Source: Vandiemenella viatica
Lineage: Eukaryota; Arthropoda; Insecta; Orthoptera; Morabidae
Assembly: GCA_031002005.1 (NCBI GenBank)
Contig: CM061914.1
Coordinates: 188,870,685 to 188,934,684 of the forward strand
DNA: 64,000 nucleotides
Direction: 5' to 3'
In this document: positions 1-10,991 of the stretch, piece after piece
Layout: each line of letters begins with the position of its first letter
Numbering within the stretch: the stretch's first letter is position 1
Notes under the pieces: model-generated
Told to the model about the DNA's origin: nothing
The model's input: the letters and a program-made list of their open reading frames with translations, nothing else
Databases searched by the model: none
Made by a program: the position numbers and the translations under genes

Positions 1-480
1 TATCTCTTTCCATCCTTCTGTATATTATTCTGGTCAGTAATTTTGAAGCATGTGATGTTAGACTAATGGTGCGATAATTCTCACATTTGTCGGCTTGTGC
101 TTTCTTTGGAAGTGTGAAGATGATATTTTTATTAAAATCAGTTGGAATTTCTCCTGTTTCATAACTTTTTGATATCAGCTTGAATAATCTTTCGATTCCT
201 TCCTCTCCTAGGGATTTAAGAAGTTCTGCAGGGATCTCATCAATTCCAACTGCCTTATTTGCTTTCAAGTCATTCAGAGCTTTATTAAATTCTGTCCTCA
301 AAACAGGATCTCCTAAGTCATCAATGTCGACATCGCCTTCCTTTTCCATTACACTATTGTTCAAGTCGTCCCCAACATGTTTCTCAATGTATTCTTTCCA
401 TCGGTTAGCTCTATCTTCTGAGATTAAAAGAGGTTTCCCATCGGCAGCTTTAATGTTCTACCTCTTTTCTTCAACAGCTA
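1..480 (-). mobile_element. RTE-like LINE fragment (reverse transcriptase)
   Basis: On the minus strand it encodes decayed pieces of the reverse transcriptase seen better at 14204-14909, including the NYRTISLT/ASKLL region. It is cut by the window start and ends near 480 at the same junction as the right duplicate (14910). Confidence 0.7.
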
Positions 481-489
481 GTAGCATAC

Positions 490-2210
490 AGTTAATTAAT
501 GACTAGAAATGATTTGTCACATGCAGGCACTTACAGTCATAATATATATATAACTTTGGAAGCTGAAGCAACGGGCAGGCTGGATTAAGGAACCCCAGTC
601 ATAAGTCTTACTATTACTATTACTCCGCGATTCACTAAAAGTGTGTTGCAGAGGGTGCATTGCACCTATCCGAAAGGGTAATAGTTTGGAGGGGATATAC
701 GGTATATGGCAGGAGGCGCCCATGGGCTATTGTGAGGAACCATCCCAGCATTCGCGTAGAGTGATCTGGGAAAACCCAGATCAGGATGGCCGGAGTGCTT
801 TATTGAAAGCTACCCCTGTCGGATTTTAAGTTTACTCACCTGGTAAATCCCATTACACATACCTCTTTATGTGTCCGTACCATAAGCAAATCTAACAGCG
901 TAATATTAAAGAGCAGTGTTGATAGTAAAAAAGGGGGTAGAAGATTCGCAGCAGGGAGGAAAGCGGATTTGTCCTTTTGCCCCATGCGTACATGTTGGGC
1001 ATGTTACAAACAACGTTGTTTAATACACCGTCATGGGCGCAAGCAGGATTACTTTACGGGAGGTGCATCTGTTTTTTATTCATACATTATGTTTAACACT
1101 TATTAACTAAGGATACTGAATTTATCGTCAAGGTGTTGAACATATTTTTGACAACAACCTTGGCGTCTTAAGTTATATTCAAACAGTGAATTTTCATAGC
1201 AGGGTGGGTGGAGGGGGTGCAAGTGCACCCCTTGCACCGTTCTCCCGGAGCCCATATACACTGTACTGTCTGGCCGATGTGCTTCTATCCGCATTCACAC
1301 GGAATGTTATAAACTTCTGGTGTACAAACTGAAAGGTTATGGATTCGATTTCGAATCAACCAAGATGCTGGCACATGCGAGAGGCTTCTGGGACAGTGTA
1401 GTTACAGAAGCGTCTGAAATTCGCCTCGCGTCTGATCTGTTAAGCGGGATAGTAGTATCCAGCTAAGAGATGCGTAGATACCTGTTACTGAGGCTGCTCG
1501 TCAGCAACGCTGTGTTTTGTGTTCCGCGGGCGTCTTATGGAGTCTGAGATGCTATTAGGCAACATAACAACGTCTGTCGTTTCCATGCCAGTTTTTAAAC
1601 AATGCGCTCTAGGCATTCTTCAAGAATTAAGACTGCACCTGAAGATGGCGACGGAGTTCTATGTCGCCGAAATATTGTGTGCAAATAATAGTATTTCTCG
1701 GTTTATTTCCCGAGAAACATTCATAAATACACAACGCCGAGATAAACTGCGTTAGGTATGATGTTGTTTCGAGAGTCAGTGTTTAATCTGCTAATGTAGA
1801 TAAATCAGTAAAGTAAGCGATTGTGTTCTTCAGAAGGGAAATTTAAACTACTCAAGACAAATGTTAGTCATGATTTTGCAGACCATAAGTGAATGTAGTA
1901 TTACTAGGAACAGTTAAGGAATAATTTTAGGGTAGTGAAAGTAACAGAAAAATAATTTAGGACTTAGAATTCCATGTGTTGAAACCTATACGGTGGGGGC
2001 TTGTGAGAAAAAAATTGACGAGCTAGCTGGTAAAGACACGGGCGAAATAAAAGTGAACAGCATATTGTACTGGATGAATTGGTTTTTATTAATGTATCGT
2101 GTTCCAACACCTCTGCTACCTTACCGACCAAGAATTGAAGATGAAAATTTCTTCCACCACCAGCACTGTGAAGCGTATCTGTTAACTGTAACTTCATCTT
2201 ATTCTTTGCA
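490..2210. other. Unassigned sequence in the duplication
   Basis: No coding potential or known repeat is recognised. The right copy is 14920-16650. It has short low-complexity runs and a GGGTGGAGGGGG stretch near 1203. Open frames are short and not conserved in meaning. Confidence 0.4.
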
Positions 2211-2214
2211 TTTA

Positions 2215-2955
2215 ACAATCCAAAAGCACAAACCTGAAAACACTCGTGACCAAATATGGCACTATCAAAAAAGTTCAACACTTTAAGTACTTAGGAGAAA
2301 TTATTGGGAATACTGGAACTGAGAAAGAAGCCCACAAAACCCGCTCTTAAAAACTGCGAAAAGCATATGGAAATACTTGGAATACTTACAATAAGAAATA
2401 ACTTTCCACCAAAGCCAAACTCCATCACTACCACACCGTCGTTCTTCTAGAATGTACGCGACGAAGACATCATCATTAACGGTAAATACTGAGAATAATA
2501 TTCGGCCACAAGATCCAAGATGGCATCTGGATGCGCAGAAGCTCAGAAGAACTGTATTCACTAACCGAACGATTCACCTCACTCGCACGGAAAAGACGCG
2601 TGAAATTTTATGGACATACAGCACGAATGGATGACTTACGACTGGCCAAGAAAATCTTCCGCATCGCCAATGGACCCCAACAAACCAAATGCACGCTGGT
2701 TTATAGAAACCCAGAAGAACCTCGCAGAAGTCAGACTAGACCCACTGACACCTACACGCGGTATAATAGTATGTAGGTATAGACAGTTAATCACTTCACA
2801 TAAATTTGTATCTAAGATCCCAACAACAAAAAATCTGAAACACAGAAATGCACGGACCCAAGAGAGACGTCAAGCCCACAGCGAAAGGACGATGAGATTT
2901 TGGGAAGATAAGAAGAACAGCGAGAAGAATAAGAAGGACAATGCAAATTAATGGT
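2215..2955 (+). mobile_element. RTE-like LINE 3' end, decayed
   Basis: Frames scattered by shifts encode TKYGTIKKVQHFKYLGEIIG and RRVKFYGHTARMDDLRLAKK, the linker and C-terminal region of RTE-type LINE polyproteins. The same family is intact enough to recognise at 57786-58500 (minus). Its duplicate is 16660-17397. Confidence 0.7.
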
Positions 2956-3810
2956 TCCACGCTTTCCTTACTGGGCTAAACGATAAAACAAAAGTAATAA
3001 TGTAGCTATCTAGTCAATTGATTGAATGAGGCAGCGGGATTTCTTTGTATACTTACAAAAATCACTTAGACAAGCCAAAGATTTATTTATAATGAATACC
3101 TAACAAGCAGAGACTATGTTTAATACAAATAAATTACATTAATATCTTTCCTTCCAGAGCGTGTATGCTCAGGTCGACTCTGGAACAAAACCACTCTACG
3201 TGAACACTCTACGAAGTTATCAGTCCAACCGGTTTCGCTGATGGCTCCGCACTTCAAGCGCAGTGGTGAGTTGCGTTAGAATTCTCTTCCATATACAACT
3301 GGGCACCTCTCATGGAAAACAGTTGGAAGCAAAACAAGGCAAAACCAAGTTAACGCAACCAACATCCAGTGTATGTAATTATTTTCTCCTTTCAATCTCT
3401 ATGACAGCTGTCACCAATCACATGATGCGGTCACGTGAGTTGGGCTCGTGACGCAGTCACCTCAGTTTTCTCTCAGATCACTGAACGTTCTGTAAGCCTC
3501 TTTGCTTCACACAGACAGTATATTAAAATTAAACGTATCATCACGATACATTACAACTGGAACCAGCTAACCCCGTGTCAGGTGGCTGGACACCACCACG
3601 GTGTCGCAACCAAATGATCCAAAGGGGTGGAATGCATCTCTTTTAGAGAATATTTTGTCATCAACATAAATATTGTACTGGATTATGAAAACTGTCACGA
3701 AACAACACGATTTACTGGTTACGTTACTACAACCATAAATTCTCAAGGTGGAAAAATAAACATAATTTTCAACAGGGATAAGTACAGAACGTTGATTGAA
3801 TTTTTAAATT
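2956..3810. other. Unassigned sequence in the duplication
   Basis: No feature recognised. The right copy (17398-18235) differs by indels at 3430-3450 and 3640-3655. Confidence 0.35.
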
Positions 3811-3814
3811 TTTT

Positions 3815-4025
3815 TTACTTATGGCTTTACGCCTCGTTGACGGCTAAGGTCATTAGAGGCGAGATGGGACTGGGGACAAGGAACGTGAAGGAATTCGGTC
3901 ATGGCCTTATTGAAGGAAGTATCGCGGCATTTGCCTGGAGTTATTTAGGAAAACCATGGAAAACCCAAATCTGTATGCCCGGATGGGGATTCGAACCCGC
4001 GTCCTCCCGATCGAGAGTTGATTGA
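3815..4025 (-). mobile_element. tRNA-derived SINE (minus)
   Basis: Inverted relative to the copy at 4180-4410. The B-box complement (ggattcgaaccc) is near 3987, and the 3' tail (ggctttacgcctcg) is near 3824. The tRNA-like head is partly lost at 4010-4025. Confidence 0.75.
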
Positions 4026-4179
4026 AGCATCAGATTCTCTCCAGACACTAACAGCCAAAACCCTGCGCCCCGGATCTGGGGTGAAATGGACCCAAGAACC
4101 ACAGTGCAAGGACGAAAGAATGTTGGGCCAAAAAGTAAGCTCACCAGAGTTAAGCACCACTTGGTCAACAACCGAGCAT

Positions 4180-4412
4180 GGTGGGTGAACGGTTAACGTT
4201 CTGGCCTCGCATTCTGGAGGACGCAGGTTCGAATCCCCGTCCGGGCATCCAGATTTGGGTTTTCCATGGTTTCCCCAAATCACTCCAGGTGAATGCCGGG
4301 ATGCTTCGTTCAAAAAGGCCATGGCCGAATTCCTTCCCGTTCCTTGTCCCCAGTCCCATCCCGCCTCTAATGACCTTAGCCGTCGACGAGGCGTAAAGCA
4401 GTTAAAAAAAAA
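4180..4412 (+). mobile_element. tRNA-derived SINE (plus)
   Basis: The head carries a pol III A box (TGGGTGAACGG) and B box (GGTTCGAATCCC), followed by a conserved body (GGGTTTTCCATGGTTT) and the 3' end CGACGAGGCGTAAAGCAG with a poly-A tail. With 3815-4025 it forms an inverted pair 155 bp apart. Confidence 0.85.
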
Positions 4413-4637
4413 ACATGCTCCATAGAGGCCAAAACGAAAAAGAAAGAAAAAACATCTCTTTGGATCACCACTACACCTAGGAAGAATCAGCTGTAGTTAA
4501 TAGTTTCCACTTGTCTGCCGCTGATAGCTACAAAGTACTGATGAACGCTAGCCTCCTGTCATACTTTGCGAGAACTCTGCAATATGGCGGCTGAAAACGA
4601 TTAGCTGGAAAGTGTCGCTATGGTCGCCTGCACTTAC

Positions 4638-4779
4638 CGCCTCAACCTCCTTGAGCACCCTCACCAGGTTCTGGTTCGCCAGCTTCTTCAGGTCTTCTAC
4701 AGACCACACAGGCTCTTCGCTGGTCAGTGCGTCGAAAAGGTTCGGGAAGTGGGAGACGTCTTTCAGCTCTTCAGGAAAC
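4638..4779 (-). pseudogene. Second copy of dipeptidase exon 7
   Basis: It appears identical to the exon at 19062-19203, with the same acceptor (cccttcag) and donor (GTAAGT). It sits downstream of the terminal exon in gene order and in a different contig. No copy of exon 8 follows within the window. It is either part of a true partial tandem duplication or an uncollapsed second haplotype joined across the gap at 7328-8327. It is called a pseudogene exon only for lack of partners. Confidence 0.6.
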
Positions 4780-5009
4780 CTGAAGGGCAGAAGTATGGTG
4801 TCAGAAGGGCCCTTCAGACAAGAACAATAACAAACATTTATTCACTCCTAACTTGTGATTGCCGGAAAAAATGCTCAAAATTATCACCTAAATTACCATC
4901 TACACTTCCTGACTAAAAGAAGAGAAGAGGGTAAGAAGGAAAAGTAACGAAACTTCATGGGCTGAGAGGGTATGTGATGTTATTTCAGTGATTACAAAAT
5001 CGAGTCAAA

Positions 5010-5400
5010 TTGAAAAGAACTTGGCATTATGAGCCCACTTATCAGTTTGACGTATTTATCCATCGAGCAGATGGTGACAAGATCCGTGTACTGGGATATG
5101 TTGCGGATGCGGTTGTTTTACAACTGAATACCGACTCCCACACTTTATTCCTACAACAGGACTGTGCCCCACGTCACTGGAGTACAAATGTCTGCGACTT
5201 TCTTAGCAGAGATCTGTAACATCGCTGGATAGGGTGCGCTGGTCCGAGTGATGTCATAGTCCCCCATGTTGCCAGATCTGACCCCATGGGATTTCTTCTT
5301 GGGAGCTATGTGAAGGATAAAGTTTATGCGCCTCAAATGCCAACAACACTGTAAGAATTACAGGAACGGATCACTGCTGCCGTGATGGAAATTTCTAGAT
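5010..5400 (+). pseudogene. IS630/Tc1-mariner-type transposase fragment
   Basis: It encodes VVLQLNTDSHTLFLQQDCAP, the QQD block with the second catalytic Asp, followed in broken frames by RWIG.AGP and a GFL.G..KDKVYAPQMP-like end. It is degraded by a stop at 5217 and shifts. The better copy is 19433-19835. Confidence 0.65.
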
Positions 5401-5404
5401 GTAA

Positions 5405-6050
5405 ATAATTTGCTTACAACAATTCAACACGGATTTCGGAAGAAAAGATCGTGTGAAACACAGCTGGCCCTATTTACACACGACATAATGAAAGTTATTG
5501 ATGCAGGTTCACAAGTAGACGCAATTTTTTTAGATTTTCAGGAAGCCTTTGACTCTGTGCCACACAACCCTTATAACGAAGCTTCGAGCGTACGTATATC
5601 TGATCAGATTTGTGAATGGATAAAGGATTTTCTAACTGGTCGATCGCAGTATGTCGTCGTTGAAGGAGAAAGTCTTCTAATCTAGATGTTACATCTGGTG
5701 TACCTCAAATAAGTGTAATAGGACCACTTCTTTTCTTAATTTTTATAAACGAACTCGGATACAAAGTGAAAAGCATTTTTATATTGCTTGCTGATGATGC
5801 GGTTATTTATACGGAAGTATGGAATTTGACCGATTGCTTAGAAATTCAGCGCGATCTGGATATTATTTTGGCTTGGTGCGCTGAGAGGCAACCTACTCTA
5901 AATTGTAAAAAGTGCAAGACAATCAGCATAACTAACAAAAAGAATCCAGTTGTACAGAAATACGAGTTAAACAATTCAGTTATTGATATGGTCGATTCTA
6001 TGAAATATTTGGGAGTAACAGTACAAAGGAACATGAAATGGGACATACAT
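5405..6050 (+). mobile_element. Jockey/L2-like LINE reverse transcriptase, truncated
   Basis: Broken frames contain KVIDAGSQVDAIFLDFQEAF and LLADDAVIYTEVWNLTDCLE (ADD catalytic box, with Phe replaced by Leu before it). It is about 10% different in protein from 19840-20739, with several shifts and a lost GCVIGPLL block. It stops at 6050, where an unrelated GC-rich sequence begins. Confidence 0.8.
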
Positions 6051-6738
6051 AAGTAGTGCCCTTACACCGGAGTGAGCCAGAACCCCGGACCAAAACACCC
6101 CATGTATTCCTTATGCACGCGGGAGTGAGCCCAGGACCCCCCACGTCGCGCAGGTGTTCGCCAGGCCTCGCAGGCGGAAGCCATTAGTCATGTCAACACC
6201 TGTCAACAAGGCCATTAATTATCGCTCCCCTTGCAGCCGGCCGCCGCGCCGCCGCGCGCAGCTGCAAGCCATTAATTATCGGGACGCAAAGCGCTTCCCA
6301 CGCTATCAAAGGCTCCCGCGCCGCCGCGCCACCCTCCCGGCCTGAATTTTAAGTAGTCGGCTCGCGGGGGCCGACACTCATAAATATTCCTTATCCGCGC
6401 GCCAGGCTTCATAATTTCTCCTGACCTCCTCGGAAGGTATGTGTGTGTGTTAAAAGCTAAAACATTTTTTCAACTTTCACGATTGTGCGGGAGGAATATA
6501 ATTTACCCCGAGAAATATGGCCTTAGATTCCTCGGGAGATTAATGTCGCCAGACAACACAGGCAAAGCGTCGTGTTCCCACGCTATCAAAGGCTCCCGCG
6601 CCGCCGCGTGCAGCTGCGCCCGGGGACGCACTGCGTTCTCACGCCAAGGCTCCAGACTCGTGTATAAATAGGGCAGAGACCTCCCTTCAGCCATCCAGTC
6701 TTCTCTGAGCGGCCGAGCTGAACACTTCGATCATCACA
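6051..6738 (+). promoter_or_regulatory. GC-rich promoter region of a micro-exon gene
   Basis: It is visibly richer in GC than its surroundings. A canonical TATAAATA lies at 6663-6670, and a CCAGTC initiator-like site about 30 bp on. A 32-bp block (CACGCTATCAAAGGCTCC plus GCG/CCG repeats) occurs twice, at 6297-6328 and 6577-6608, and GCCATTAATTATCG occurs at 6211 and 6268. The first ATG after the TATA box (6739) opens the micro-exon gene. No Polycomb- or heat-shock-type element is recognised. Confidence 0.55.
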
Positions 6739-6775
6739 ATGTCTTCTGAGGATCTTAGCTTATTCGCCGATATTG
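6739..6775 (+). CDS. Unrecognised micro-exon gene, exon 1
   Basis: ATG follows the TATA box by about 70 bp in an A-rich context (ATCACAATG). It reads MSSEDLSLFADI plus one base, with donor GTAAGT at 6776. It is acidic and hydrophobic, like a transcription activation segment. There is no signal peptide. I do not recognise the family. Confidence 0.5.
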
Positions 6776-6864
6776 GTAAGTAAATTATTGTTATTTAACT
6801 TGTTTTTCTGACTGTTTTAAATTCTTTCACATATACTGATGAGTTTTTTTTCTCTCTGCTTCAG

Positions 6865-6897
6865 ACTTTGATGAAATTCTCGCTGAGGATGATTTCG
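6865..6897 (+). CDS. Unrecognised micro-exon gene, exon 2 (33 nt)
   Basis: Acceptor tgcttcag; donor GTAATG. It encodes DFDEILAEDDF with phase 1 at both ends, so it can be skipped without a frameshift. Confidence 0.45.
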
Positions 6898-6978
6898 GTA
6901 ATGATAATATTTTTTTAACGTAACTAGATTTATGAAAAATGAAGCAGTAGTCTATATTATTAATTTATTTGTTCGCAG

Positions 6979-7017
6979 GTGATTTGGATATTTCCTGCAG
7001 TGACCTTTTTTATTTCA
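6979..7017 (+). CDS. Unrecognised micro-exon gene, exon 3 (39 nt)
   Basis: Acceptor gttcgcag; donor GTACGT. It encodes GDLDISCSDLFYF, again phase 1-1. It repeats the D-hydrophobic-D pattern of the two exons before it. Confidence 0.45.
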
Positions 7018-7093
7018 GTACGTATTTATCTATAGATTATTTTTTTCCCGATGTCTTTATAACTATTGCTAATACATTTTTTTTTTTTTTCAG

Positions 7094-7252
7094 ATGAACC
7101 ATCACGCCCAGAGAAGCGTAAGGGCAATTCTGAAGAATTAACTAGCCCAAAAAGAGCTTGTGATTGCTCACAATGGAGCATTGACGTGGATGTGCCGCAG
7201 AGCATGCCGCCAACTCCACCACCACCGCAACCACCAGCACACTGGAATATCG
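7094..7252 (+). CDS. Unrecognised micro-exon gene, exon 4
   Basis: A long poly-T tract and acceptor tttcag precede 7094; the donor is GTAAGT at 7253. It encodes NEPSRPEKRKGNSEELTSPK, then RACDCSQWSIDVDVPQ and SMPPTPPPPQPPAHWNI. The basic KRK/KRA pieces resemble a nuclear localisation signal and the end is proline-rich. It is phase 1-1. The gene continues into the gap after 7327. Confidence 0.5.
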
Positions 7253-7327
7253 GTAAGTCCAGTACATCAGTAATTTACCTATTATTTTATGCGTACAAAA
7301 TTATGTTTTTCATGATACTAAAATATT

Positions 7328-8327
7328 NNNNNNNNNNNNNNNNNNNNNNNNNNNNNNNNNNNNNNNNNNNNNNNNNNNNNNNNNNNNNNNNNNNNNNNNN
7401 NNNNNNNNNNNNNNNNNNNNNNNNNNNNNNNNNNNNNNNNNNNNNNNNNNNNNNNNNNNNNNNNNNNNNNNNNNNNNNNNNNNNNNNNNNNNNNNNNNNN
7501 NNNNNNNNNNNNNNNNNNNNNNNNNNNNNNNNNNNNNNNNNNNNNNNNNNNNNNNNNNNNNNNNNNNNNNNNNNNNNNNNNNNNNNNNNNNNNNNNNNNN
7601 NNNNNNNNNNNNNNNNNNNNNNNNNNNNNNNNNNNNNNNNNNNNNNNNNNNNNNNNNNNNNNNNNNNNNNNNNNNNNNNNNNNNNNNNNNNNNNNNNNNN
7701 NNNNNNNNNNNNNNNNNNNNNNNNNNNNNNNNNNNNNNNNNNNNNNNNNNNNNNNNNNNNNNNNNNNNNNNNNNNNNNNNNNNNNNNNNNNNNNNNNNNN
7801 NNNNNNNNNNNNNNNNNNNNNNNNNNNNNNNNNNNNNNNNNNNNNNNNNNNNNNNNNNNNNNNNNNNNNNNNNNNNNNNNNNNNNNNNNNNNNNNNNNNN
7901 NNNNNNNNNNNNNNNNNNNNNNNNNNNNNNNNNNNNNNNNNNNNNNNNNNNNNNNNNNNNNNNNNNNNNNNNNNNNNNNNNNNNNNNNNNNNNNNNNNNN
8001 NNNNNNNNNNNNNNNNNNNNNNNNNNNNNNNNNNNNNNNNNNNNNNNNNNNNNNNNNNNNNNNNNNNNNNNNNNNNNNNNNNNNNNNNNNNNNNNNNNNN
8101 NNNNNNNNNNNNNNNNNNNNNNNNNNNNNNNNNNNNNNNNNNNNNNNNNNNNNNNNNNNNNNNNNNNNNNNNNNNNNNNNNNNNNNNNNNNNNNNNNNNN
8201 NNNNNNNNNNNNNNNNNNNNNNNNNNNNNNNNNNNNNNNNNNNNNNNNNNNNNNNNNNNNNNNNNNNNNNNNNNNNNNNNNNNNNNNNNNNNNNNNNNNN
8301 NNNNNNNNNNNNNNNNNNNNNNNNNNN
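7328..8327. other. Assembly gap, 1000 N
   Basis: A run of exactly 1000 N is a default scaffold-gap size, so the true distance is unknown. Confidence 0.99.
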
Positions 8328-8360
8328 TTGTTACATGGTGTTATCAAGGGAGATAAATGA

Positions 8361-8579
8361 TACCTCATTTATCAATTTTGTTTGATTAATTTAATTTAAT
8401 TTAATTTAACTGCAATGGAGCACAGGCTCCGGTGGCAATTTCCCTACACACCCATCTTCCCCCTACCCTGCATCTACCTACATTTGCCCTCTACAAATTT
8501 TATCTTTAAATTCCTTCAAAGTTTTGGCAAATTACTCATCACTTCTCTTGTTAACTCATTCCAATCCCTGACACCCCTA
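8361..8579 (-). mobile_element. CR1/Jockey-like LINE 3' end, truncated
   Basis: It contains the family 3' end (tgcaatggagcacaggctcc) with a TTTAA-repeat tail on its left. It is flanked by a 20-bp direct repeat, TTATCAAGGGAGATAAATGA, at 8341-8360 and 8580-8599, which looks like a target-site duplication inside the 169-bp satellite. Confidence 0.7.
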
Positions 8580-9480
8580 TTATCAAGGGAGATAAATGAG
8601 GCGACACACAAAAAACGTATTTTAGAAATACTGATATTTTTGCCCTTTAAGGGTTAAATTCAGAAAAATTCCTTCCTTAAATTATCATGTGACCACAGCG
8701 GAGACCTTAATCTTTAGAACGATTCCTCATTTATCTATTTCGGTTATATATTATTGGAGATAAATGGCTCGTGACACAAAAATGTGTTGTAGAACCATTA
8801 ATACTTTTTCCCTTTAAGGTTTGAATTAAAAAAAAAAGAAATATTTCTTAATATATGATGTCACCAACGCTGAGTCATTACTCTTGATAATCCTCCTTCA
8901 TTTATTGATTTCAGTTAGATATCCAGGGAGATAAATGGCTAGACACACAAAAAAAGCGTTTTAATAATATAGACGTTTTTGCCCGTGAAGGGTTGAATTA
9001 CGAAAAATTCCTTTTATTAAAATATAATGTGACCATGGCGGAAACGTTAGTCTTTAATATGATACCTCATTTATCTATATCGGTTAGATAGCAAGGGAGA
9101 TAAATGGCTCGTGACAGAAAAATGCGTTGCAGAAATATTAATACTTTTGCCTTTTAAGAGTAGAATTCCGAAATATTCCTGTCTTAATATATGATGTCAC
9201 CAAAGCGGAGATCTTAGTCTTTAAAATGATACTCCATTAAACGATTTCAGATGGGCATCCAGGGAGATAAACGACTTGTAACACAAAAAACAGCATTTTA
9301 GAAATGTTGATATTTTTGCCCTTTAAGGGTCGAATTCCGAAAAATTCCTTTCTTAAAATATGATGTGACCAAAGTGGAGAACATAAGTTTTAAAATGACG
9401 TCTCATTCATTGATTTCGGTTAAGTGTGAAGGGAGATAATGGCTTGTGACCAAAAAACACCTTGTAGAAATAATGTATAT
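8580..9480. repeat. ~169-bp satellite array
   Basis: The core GGAGATAAATGGCT recurs at about 8588, 8756, 8927, 9096, 9263 and 9432, a spacing of 167-171 bp. Units share CCCTTTAAGGGT, ATGATGTGACCA and ACCTCATTTATC blocks and differ by 10-20%. Related units are at 48090-48450. Confidence 0.85.
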
Positions 9481-9900
9481 ATGATTTCGAAGCATAAGAA
9501 TTTTACGTAATGCACTTTTTGACCAATCTTGCTGTTTGGTTTTATTCGTTTTCTACAAGAACGTCTGAATTTCTTTTCTGCCTACCCACATACCCGCGAG
9601 CTGAGCATCGCCGGTTCGAGGCAGGCCAAGGGCATCGGTGTTTAAAAGTCAGTAGCTAGTGGAAATAATGTGCTGGAGGAACTGAAACTCGGCAGGATTC
9701 ATAATAATCACACATGAGGTGGCTGGATGGCTGAATACCATAAAAAATATATACAAAGACATAAATTAAATGCTCAGACTTTATTGATTTACAGGTTGCT
9801 GTTACATACTTCATTTGAAAACTCGCCGTGGCTCGGCGACAATTAGCCCCAGTGCCAGGAATCATTTCCTGATTTGGTTCCCTGCAACAGAGTTATGATT
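9480..9900. other. Unassigned intergenic sequence
   Basis: No coding or repeat signal is recognised. A GGTTCGAGGC box near 9612 resembles a pol III B box without a convincing tRNA head. Confidence 0.35.
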
Positions 9901-9904
9901 AATA

Positions 9905-10865
9905 TTACTATCAAATTCAATTGCAATGGAGCTAACGCTCTGGTGGCAATTCTCCCTGTCATCTAATTACCCCTTTTTATTACTATTATTATTTTCTTAA
10001 AATTACTTTTATAATTGGACTATTAAATTCCTTCCACATTTACTTTTCTGATTTACAAATTTTAAATTCTTTAAGTGTTTTTTGTAAATTATTCATCACT
10101 TGGTAATTTGTTCCAATACCTGACACAACTAGCAACAAAAGGAAAATTTTCCACTCTCTTATGCATGAAATCGAATGCAAGCTTGTGGTCATAGTCGCCT
10201 TTTTGCTTCCATGCACTATTCCTAATTCTTTGACCAATAACCCTCCAAGTCACATCCCCAGCATATGCCCTGTACATCCCCAGCACTCTCTTCACCCTCC
10301 TCCTGTCCTGCAATGACTCCCAACCCAGCTCCTTCATCATATTAGTTACTGACTGGGTCCTGCGATAATTTACATACACAAATCTAACTGCTCTTCTTTG
10401 CACACCCTCCAACTCCTGTATTTGATGACCGAAATGTGGGTCCCATACAACACCACCATATTCAAGCAATGGTCTGACCAAAGTTTTGTAACCCAGTTCC
10501 CTAACTTTTCTGGTACAACCTCTCATCAAACTCTTCAGCAAATGAAGGTTTTTCTAACCTTTTCCTACCACCTGCCCAATATACACTGTCCAGTTGAGTT
10601 TGTGATCAAACGTTATGCCACATATATTTACACTTCAAGCCTTCAACAAGAAATTATGATCCAACCCTATAATCATAATTAACCTTTAATTTTTCTTACC
10701 TGTGTACCTAATAAGCTGTCGCTTCTTAGCTTTTATATTTATTCCTTGATGGCCTAGCCATTTAGATATTCTATCCAAGTCACTCCGCATCTGTTCACAG
10801 TCTTAATCTGTTTTGATCCTATTGCATACCATTATATCGTCAACAAAATACCCAGACTCAGGGCG
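9905..10865 (-). mobile_element. CR1/Jockey-like LINE, 3' part
   Basis: The minus frame 10541-10089 (150 aa) reads YKTLVRPLLEYGGVVWDPHF and QELEGVQRRAVRFV, the post-RT region. Further upstream, 10860-10560 holds a GYFVDDIMVC catalytic box in broken frames. The 3' end (ttgcaatggagctaacgctc) is at 9925. Confidence 0.8.
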
Positions 10866-10919
10866 TAAGTGAGATCATAAAGGCACCAAGACATGGGGGG
10901 TACAATGTCATACTGAAAA

Positions 10920-10943
10920 GTAGGTTTGGATCTTTACGACAAA

Positions 10944-10991
<48 letters not shown>

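Larger units (their letters stand above)
1..6050. repeat. Direct segmental duplication, left copy
   Basis: It aligns collinearly with 14428-20480 at a constant offset near 14,427. Differences are few and mostly short indels from 500 to 5000, and clearly more numerous after about 5200. The copy starts before the window and ends abruptly inside a LINE at about 6050. It contains LINE fragments, a SINE pair, a dipeptidase exon and a transposase fragment. Confidence 0.95.

Noticed and set aside
4612..4916. Plus-strand frames over the duplicated exon
   Set aside because: They are shadows of the dipeptidase exon, which is read on the minus strand with correct splice sites.
7066..8385. Long open frame spanning the gap
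   Set aside because: It is open only because N bases cannot form stops.
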